NCBI GenBank assembly: GCA_945928575.1
Contig: CAMENP010000005.1
Coordinates: forward strand, 1 to 64,000
Source: an uncultured Butyrivibrio sp.
Lineage (GTDB): Bacteria; Bacillota; Clostridia; Lachnospirales; Lachnospiraceae
Direction of reading: 5' to 3'
Length of the DNA stretch: 64,000 nucleotides
The notes under the pieces are model-generated. The model saw only the letters and a program-made list of their open reading frames with translations. It had not been told where the DNA came from and made no database searches. The translations under genes were made by a program, and so were the position numbers. Positions 63,245 through 64,000 of the stretch are shown piece by piece (within the stretch, counting starts at the first letter, position 1; every line of letters starts with the position of its first letter).

Positions 63245-64000
63245 ATGGATTTTCTGTATACTCTCCAGAATCTGCGTAATCCGGTTCTGGATACCATAAT
63301 GTCAATAATCACTAATCTCGGCGGCGAATTGATCGTCATAGCCGCACTCTGCATCATATATTGGTGCGTTAACAAGGATTTTGCTTATAAGCTCTGCTTC
63401 ACTTATTTCATATCTGGACTTCTCGTACAAGGCGCCAAGATAGCCTGCCGTATCGAAAGACCGTGGGTAAGGGACTCAAGGCTTACATGCGTGGAATCCG
63501 CGCGTAAAGCAGCAACCGGATATTCATTTCCGAGCGGACATACCCAGGGTGTGACCGGATTGTTCAGTTCAATTGCCTTCCACATAAAGAAATGCTGGCT
63601 TTACATCGTAAGTTTCGTGATAATTGCTGCCGTGATGTTCTCGCGGATGTATCTCGGATGCCATACGCCTCAGGATGTCATAACCGCTTTTGCGATAACG
63701 ATAGTTACCTCGGCAGCCGTAAGCCTTCTCTACGACCGCATATCATCCAATGATAAAGCAAATGTAATAGTATTCATCCTTACCGAGATCGTATCCCTTG
63801 CTCTTATCATTTACAGCAGCTATGTAGTGTCATCCGGCAAATCCACAACAGAACTTGCCATGGACGGTTTCAAAGCAGCCGGTGCCGGTATCGGATTCGG
63901 AATAGGCTGGTTCCTTGAAAAAGAATTCATACATTATGATCCACATTCTGTCAGGACGATATGGGGACAGATTGTTAAAGTTATCGCCGGTCTGGCTACT
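63245..64000 (+). CDS. PAP2 family phosphatase, truncated by window end (absent from supplied ORF track)
   Basis: My translation: MDFLYTLQNLRNPVLDTIMSIITNLGGELIVIAALCIIYWCVNKDF...GYSFPSGHTQGVTGLFSS...SRMYLGCHTPQDV; RBS AAAGGAG. Confidence 0.9.
   Translation, partial: MDFLYTLQNLRNPVLDTIMSIITNLGGELIVIAALCIIYWCVNKDFAYKLCFTYFISGLLVQGAKIACRIERPWVRDSRLTCVESARKAATGYSFPSGHTQGVTGLFSSIAFHIKKCWLYIVSFVIIAAVMFSRMYLGCHTPQDVITAFAITIVTSAAVSLLYDRISSNDKANVIVFILTEIVSLALIIYSSYVVSSGKSTTELAMDGFKAAGAGIGFGIGWFLEKEFIHYDPHSVRTIWGQIVKVIAGLAT

Overview
64 kb of chromosome that looks like a low-GC Firmicute (gene content and order suggest Lachnospiraceae; this is inference). About 51 CDS are supported, mostly on the minus strand. 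They include housekeeping clusters (M16C peptidase-era-recO-glyS, purC-purF-purB-DUF6106-like-guaB, aspS-gatC-gatA-gatB, glnA-ANTAR-dapF-dapL, gltB-gltD), an FMN riboswitch upstream of a RibU-like ECF component, and two identical tRNA-Gly(GCC) genes. There is a notable set of c-di-GMP proteins. I saw no phage, transposase, CRISPR or toxin-antitoxin signatures. The least ordinary stretch is about 40-52 kb. It holds two paralogous proteins fusing a LacI-type sugar-sensor to GGDEF, on either side of a GH5 cellulase lipoprotein; duplicated tRNA-Gly and ketopantoate-reductase-like genes; and a seven-unit, mostly 62-bp non-coding tandem repeat array at 51043-51447 with signs of strand-specific hairpin conservation. 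All calls come from reading the sequence and translated ORFs; no database search was run.
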